A DNA stretch of 64,000 bases from Mangrovibacter phragmitis. Its GTDB lineage: Bacteria > Pseudomonadota > Gammaproteobacteria > Enterobacterales > Enterobacteriaceae. The stretch spans positions 124,001 to 188,000 of the forward strand of contig NZ_LYRP01000012.1 of NCBI RefSeq assembly GCF_001655675.1, written 5' to 3'. Shown here piece by piece: positions 61,263-64,000 of the stretch (positions are counted from its first letter, which is position 1; every line of letters starts with the position of its first letter). The translations under genes were made by a program, and so were the position numbers. The notes beneath the pieces are model-generated. The model had not been told where the DNA came from, did not search any database, and worked only from the letters and a program-made list of their open reading frames with translations.

Positions 61263-64000
61263 TTAATTGTCTTGATCGACATAATATTTAAAATAAATCA
61301 GAGCTTTACCTTCGTTGTAACTGCCAAAGGTGTCATACCCCAGGTTTGCGCCCAGTGCGATGTTGTCATTCAGGCGATAACGGGCGTCCACACCGAGGGT
61401 GTAGCCGATACCGTTTTTCGCGGTTGCTTTGTAAACGCTGTCCACATCGTCATCTGAGCTGGCATAGCTTTCGAGTGTTGACTGCAGGCTGCTGTGGCCT
61501 GGGTAGTAATCACTCTGATCCTGTTTATAAGACTGGTAGCCGACGGAGCCACTCAGTGTCATGTCCCAGTCACCCCAGTGGCGGCTGAATGTCACAGGTA
61601 ATGTCAGCGACATATAATCCTGCGGGCTGAAGTAACCGCCCTGGCCGGTGGTGAAGTAACTGAGGTTGCGCTGGAAATCCATGTAGTTAACGTTCACGCC
61701 CATACGCAATTCGCTTTCTGGCGTTTGATACAGGCGAATATAGCTGCCTGCCATTGCGTTAACAGAATGGTTCGTGGGGACGTTGGTACCCAGGTAAGTG
61801 TCAAAGCCGAGTTTGGTATACAGGCCGACCAGGTCATTATCCCAGGCATACTGTGCGGAGACGCCGTTACGGGTAATGGCACCCCATTTTTCGCCAGTGG
61901 TTTTATCTTTGGCGCCCACGTAAGACAGCAGGCTGTCTGTGACTGCGCGGCGTTCAGCTTTCAAATCCAGCGAGCTGTGGTCAGTCAGTTGTGGCTTCCA
62001 CTCCACGCCACCAACCAGCCGTGTCATCTGGCCGCCAGTAGGCGTGCTGCCAACATCCAGTTTGTAGCTGTCGCCGCTCAGGGATAAATGGGTTTCCACC
62101 CCGTTGGCCTGCTGGCTGCCCTGGCTGTCTGCATTGGTGGATGTAGTGCTGGTGGAGGTTGCCGCCGCCAGTTTCGCCGCATGGCTGATAGCGCCATAAC
62201 CAAAGCGGTTAGCGGATTCCCCCGACATTTCTCCGGCATTCAGCGTGACCGGTGCCACATCCAGGCTCAGGCGGGCATTGCTGTCGCCCAGCGTACCGGA
62301 AACGGTCATCGGGGCTTTGACTTCAGTCAGTTGGCCCAGCCCCGCCTCGCCGTTACGGGAACGAATTGAGACTGCCCCACCAGTCCAGGTTGCGGCTTTC
62401 TCTTGCAGAAAGCGCATCATACTGTCGATGTCATTCAGTGCGGTCAGTTGGGTTTGCTGCGCGGTTGATGGTATTGACAGCACGCTGTTGATGGCATCGT
62501 CGCCATTGCTGACATCATCGGACTGTATACGCCATCGTGCCGTGCGTAACAGTGACATCGCCTGCTGGTTTTGACCTTGTGCGGCAGCAACATGGGCGGC
62601 AAGCAGTAGATAGTCGGTGTTCTGGTTTGGTTCCAGTTGAGAGAAATACTGCTTCGCTTTGTCGCTGTCGTTACGCGCCAGTGACAGCCAGACTTCGCCG
62701 GTGAGCGCCTGCCTGTCCTGTGGGGATTTACGCAGCACATACTGATAGATTTCATCGGCTTTATCAGTCATATGGTCTGCCTGGTAAATCCGTGCAACGG
62801 TCAGCAACAAGTCAGTATTGGTCGGGTTATTGCGCAGGGCTGGCATCACCAGATCCCAGGCGGCACGGATTTTATTGTGTGCACGCAGGGTATCCGCCTG
62901 GGTTATCAGGTTGGCGAGGCGGATACGGTCTATTTCTTCCTGGCTGGAAGCGTTTTGCAATGCCGGGGCGTTAAGTACGCTTTCCGCTTGCGCAAACAGC
63001 CCGGCCTGGTTGAGTACGCGGATCTGGCTGGCGTAATCGGCCAGTGAACCCTGTAACCCCTGCGCCTGGCTGTTACGTACCAGTGCCAGCGCACCGGCGC
63101 TGTCGCCAGCCTGCATTAATAATTCGGCAAGGCGGCCAGCATCCACAGGCGCTTGTGGCGGCGTTCTGGAAAGTATACGCAGGCTGTTGAGTGCCGCCGC
63201 GCGGTTGCCTTGTTTAATATAGTTCTGGGCAATATCCAGCTGGCGGTTCAGCAAAATGCGGCTGTTAAGCGCCCGCATATCATCGCTGAAATGGGCAGTG
63301 GGTACCTGTGACATCAGGCTTTGGGCTTTGGACCAGTTGTCATCTTCGACAAAATAGACCGCTGACGCATACAGTGCATCGTTATGCTGGGTTGCTGTCA
63401 GGCCACTTTGTTGTGGCAGGGCAGACATGATTACTGCGGCGCGTTGCTTTTCACCACTTTGGCGTAATAAGCGGGCGTAATCGAGCTTAAGCCAGGCATT
63501 TTGCGGGTATTTCGCCACCGCAGCCTGCAAAATTTGCATCGCCTGGGATGTGTTCCCCCCTTTGATGGCTGCTTCGGCAGCTTTGCGCTGCTCATCGCCG
63601 TTATCACCCCAACTGGCATAACGGGTGCGCAGGCGGGCGGGCAGGGTACGCAGAATTTGCGCCGCTTCGGTCTCTTTATGCTCTTGTTTGAGGATCCAGA
63701 ACAGGCTGGTGCGCGCGGTGGTGTTCTGCGGGTGTTCGTCCAGTAACTGGCGGTAGACCTGCTCAGCGTCAGACAGTTTTCCCTGGCGGCGGTAAATGTC
63801 CGCACGCAGCATATCGGCGGCCTGGCGCTGGTCAGTTGACGTTCCCTGGGCATTGTCCAGCCGGTTTAATGCTTCAGCATACTGCCCTTTTTGGGTCATT
63901 GAGCGGGCCAGATTCAGTGTGCCATAAAAATGGGCGTTGTCTGCGTCTTTGGTCCACTGGGCGTCATTGGTATTGCCGGTGTCTTGTGCTGAAGCCTGGC
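61263..64000 (-). CDS. bcsC: Cellulose export outer-membrane protein BcsC, N-terminus beyond the window
   Basis: The frame is open through the window end, so only the last 912 or so residues are visible. The N-terminal part is a chain of TPR repeats in the periplasm (MTQKGQYAEALNRLDNAQGT, KYPQNAWLKLDYARLLRQSG). The C-terminal part (from about 62300 down to 61263) is the BcsC outer-membrane barrel (YNEGKALIYFKYYVDQDN at the end). It lets the glucan chain cross the outer membrane. bcsA and bcsB should lie further upstream, beyond 64000. Confidence 0.95.
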   Translation of the reverse strand, partial: QASAQDTGNTNDAQWTKDADNAHFYGTLNLARSMTQKGQYAEALNRLDNAQGTSTDQRQAADMLRADIYRRQGKLSDAEQVYRQLLDEHPQNTTARTSLFWILKQEHKETEAAQILRTLPARLRTRYASWGDNGDEQRKAAEAAIKGGNTSQAMQILQAAVAKYPQNAWLKLDYARLLRQSGEKQRAAVIMSALPQQSGLTATQHNDALYASAVYFVEDDNWSKAQSLMSQVPTAHFSDDMRALNSRILLNRQLDIAQNYIKQGNRAAALNSLRILSRTPPQAPVDAGRLAELLMQAGDSAGALALVRNSQAQGLQGSLADYASQIRVLNQAGLFAQAESVLNAPALQNASSQEEIDRIRLANLITQADTLRAHNKIRAAWDLVMPALRNNPTNTDLLLTVARIYQADHMTDKADEIYQYVLRKSPQDRQALTGEVWLSLARNDSDKAKQYFSQLEPNQNTDYLLLAAHVAAAQGQNQQAMSLLRTARWRIQSDDVSNGDDAINSVLSIPSTAQQTQLTALNDIDSMMRFLQEKAATWTGGAVSIRSRNGEAGLGQLTEVKAPMTVSGTLGDSNARLSLDVAPVTLNAGEMSGESANRFGYGAISHAAKLAAATSTSTTSTNADSQGSQQANGVETHLSLSGDSYKLDVGSTPTGGQMTRLVGGVEWKPQLTDHSSLDLKAERRAVTDSLLSYVGAKDKTTGEKWGAITRNGVSAQYAWDNDLVGLYTKLGFDTYLGTNVPTNHSVNAMAGSYIRLYQTPESELRMGVNVNYMDFQRNLSYFTTGQGGYFSPQDYMSLTLPVTFSRHWGDWDMTLSGSVGYQSYKQDQSDYYPGHSSLQSTLESYASSDDDVDSVYKATAKNGIGYTLGVDARYRLNDNIALGANLGYDTFGSYNEGKALIYFKYYVDQDN

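Overview
The window is chromosomal DNA from an enterobacterium (Enterobacterales, Enterobacteriaceae-like), most likely plant-associated. This rests on a complete-looking lateral flagellar (Flag-2) locus, a pectin-degradation operon with KdgM-type porins, the yia/sgb pathway for plant-derived sugar acids, and a cellulose synthesis operon with bcsD. The genus cannot be fixed from the sequence alone.

Layout. (1) 1-23,900: the 3' two-thirds of a Flag-2 locus: lfiI (cut by the window edge), lfiJ, lfgNMA (minus strand), lfgBCDEFGHIJKL, lafW, a ToxR/CadC-like regulator (lafZ) with a membrane partner, lafA, then lafBCDEFSTU. Sigma-54 (-24/-12) promoters precede lfgB and lafB. A DUF4396 membrane protein is inserted between lfiJ and lfgN, and a secreted NlpC/P60 hydrolase follows lafU. 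(2) 23,860-25,450: a decayed insertion with an internally deleted hcp between two small, distantly similar membrane proteins, bracketed by copies of the NlpC/P60 3' end and its terminator. (3) 25,526-31,835: a minus-strand pectin operon (two KdgM-like porins, pectin acetylesterase, pectin methylesterase, PL2 exo-pectate lyase) with a KdgR-like box upstream.

(4) 32,058-34,385: an unrecognised helical-repeat-like protein and a flavodoxin-like protein. (5) 34,525-35,796: two near-identical ~610-bp hairpin-rich non-coding repeats. (6) 35,912-39,822: an ethanolamine-type permease, an APH-fold kinase and an AraC-type regulator, around a 17-bp-arm inverted repeat; possibly an amino-alcohol catabolic module. 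(7) 39,990-42,011: a 47-aa small protein, a small heat-shock protein and a secreted alpha/beta hydrolase. (8) 42,189-55,061: the yia-sgb operon (dlgD, yiaL, a dead yiaX1-like gene, an MFS transporter, lyxK, sgbH, sgbU, sgbE) under an IclR-type regulator (YiaJ/PlaR), then a sugar-type ABC transporter plus an SMP-30 lactonase whose promoter carries the same 27-bp motif as the dlgD promoter, so the two operons are probably co-regulated. (9) 55,488-56,831: an unknown protein and an OxyR-like LysR regulator keeping both OxyR redox cysteines. (10) 57,562-64,000: a cellulose operon, minus strand: bcsC (cut by the window end), bcsD, a PAS-GGDEF cyclase, a GalU-type UDP-glucose pyrophosphorylase and bcsZ.

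The pieces suggest a surface- and plant-adapted lifestyle: lateral flagella for surface movement, cellulose for attachment, and degradation and uptake of pectin and ascorbate-type sugar acids. No tRNA, rRNA, CRISPR array or intact insertion sequence was seen.
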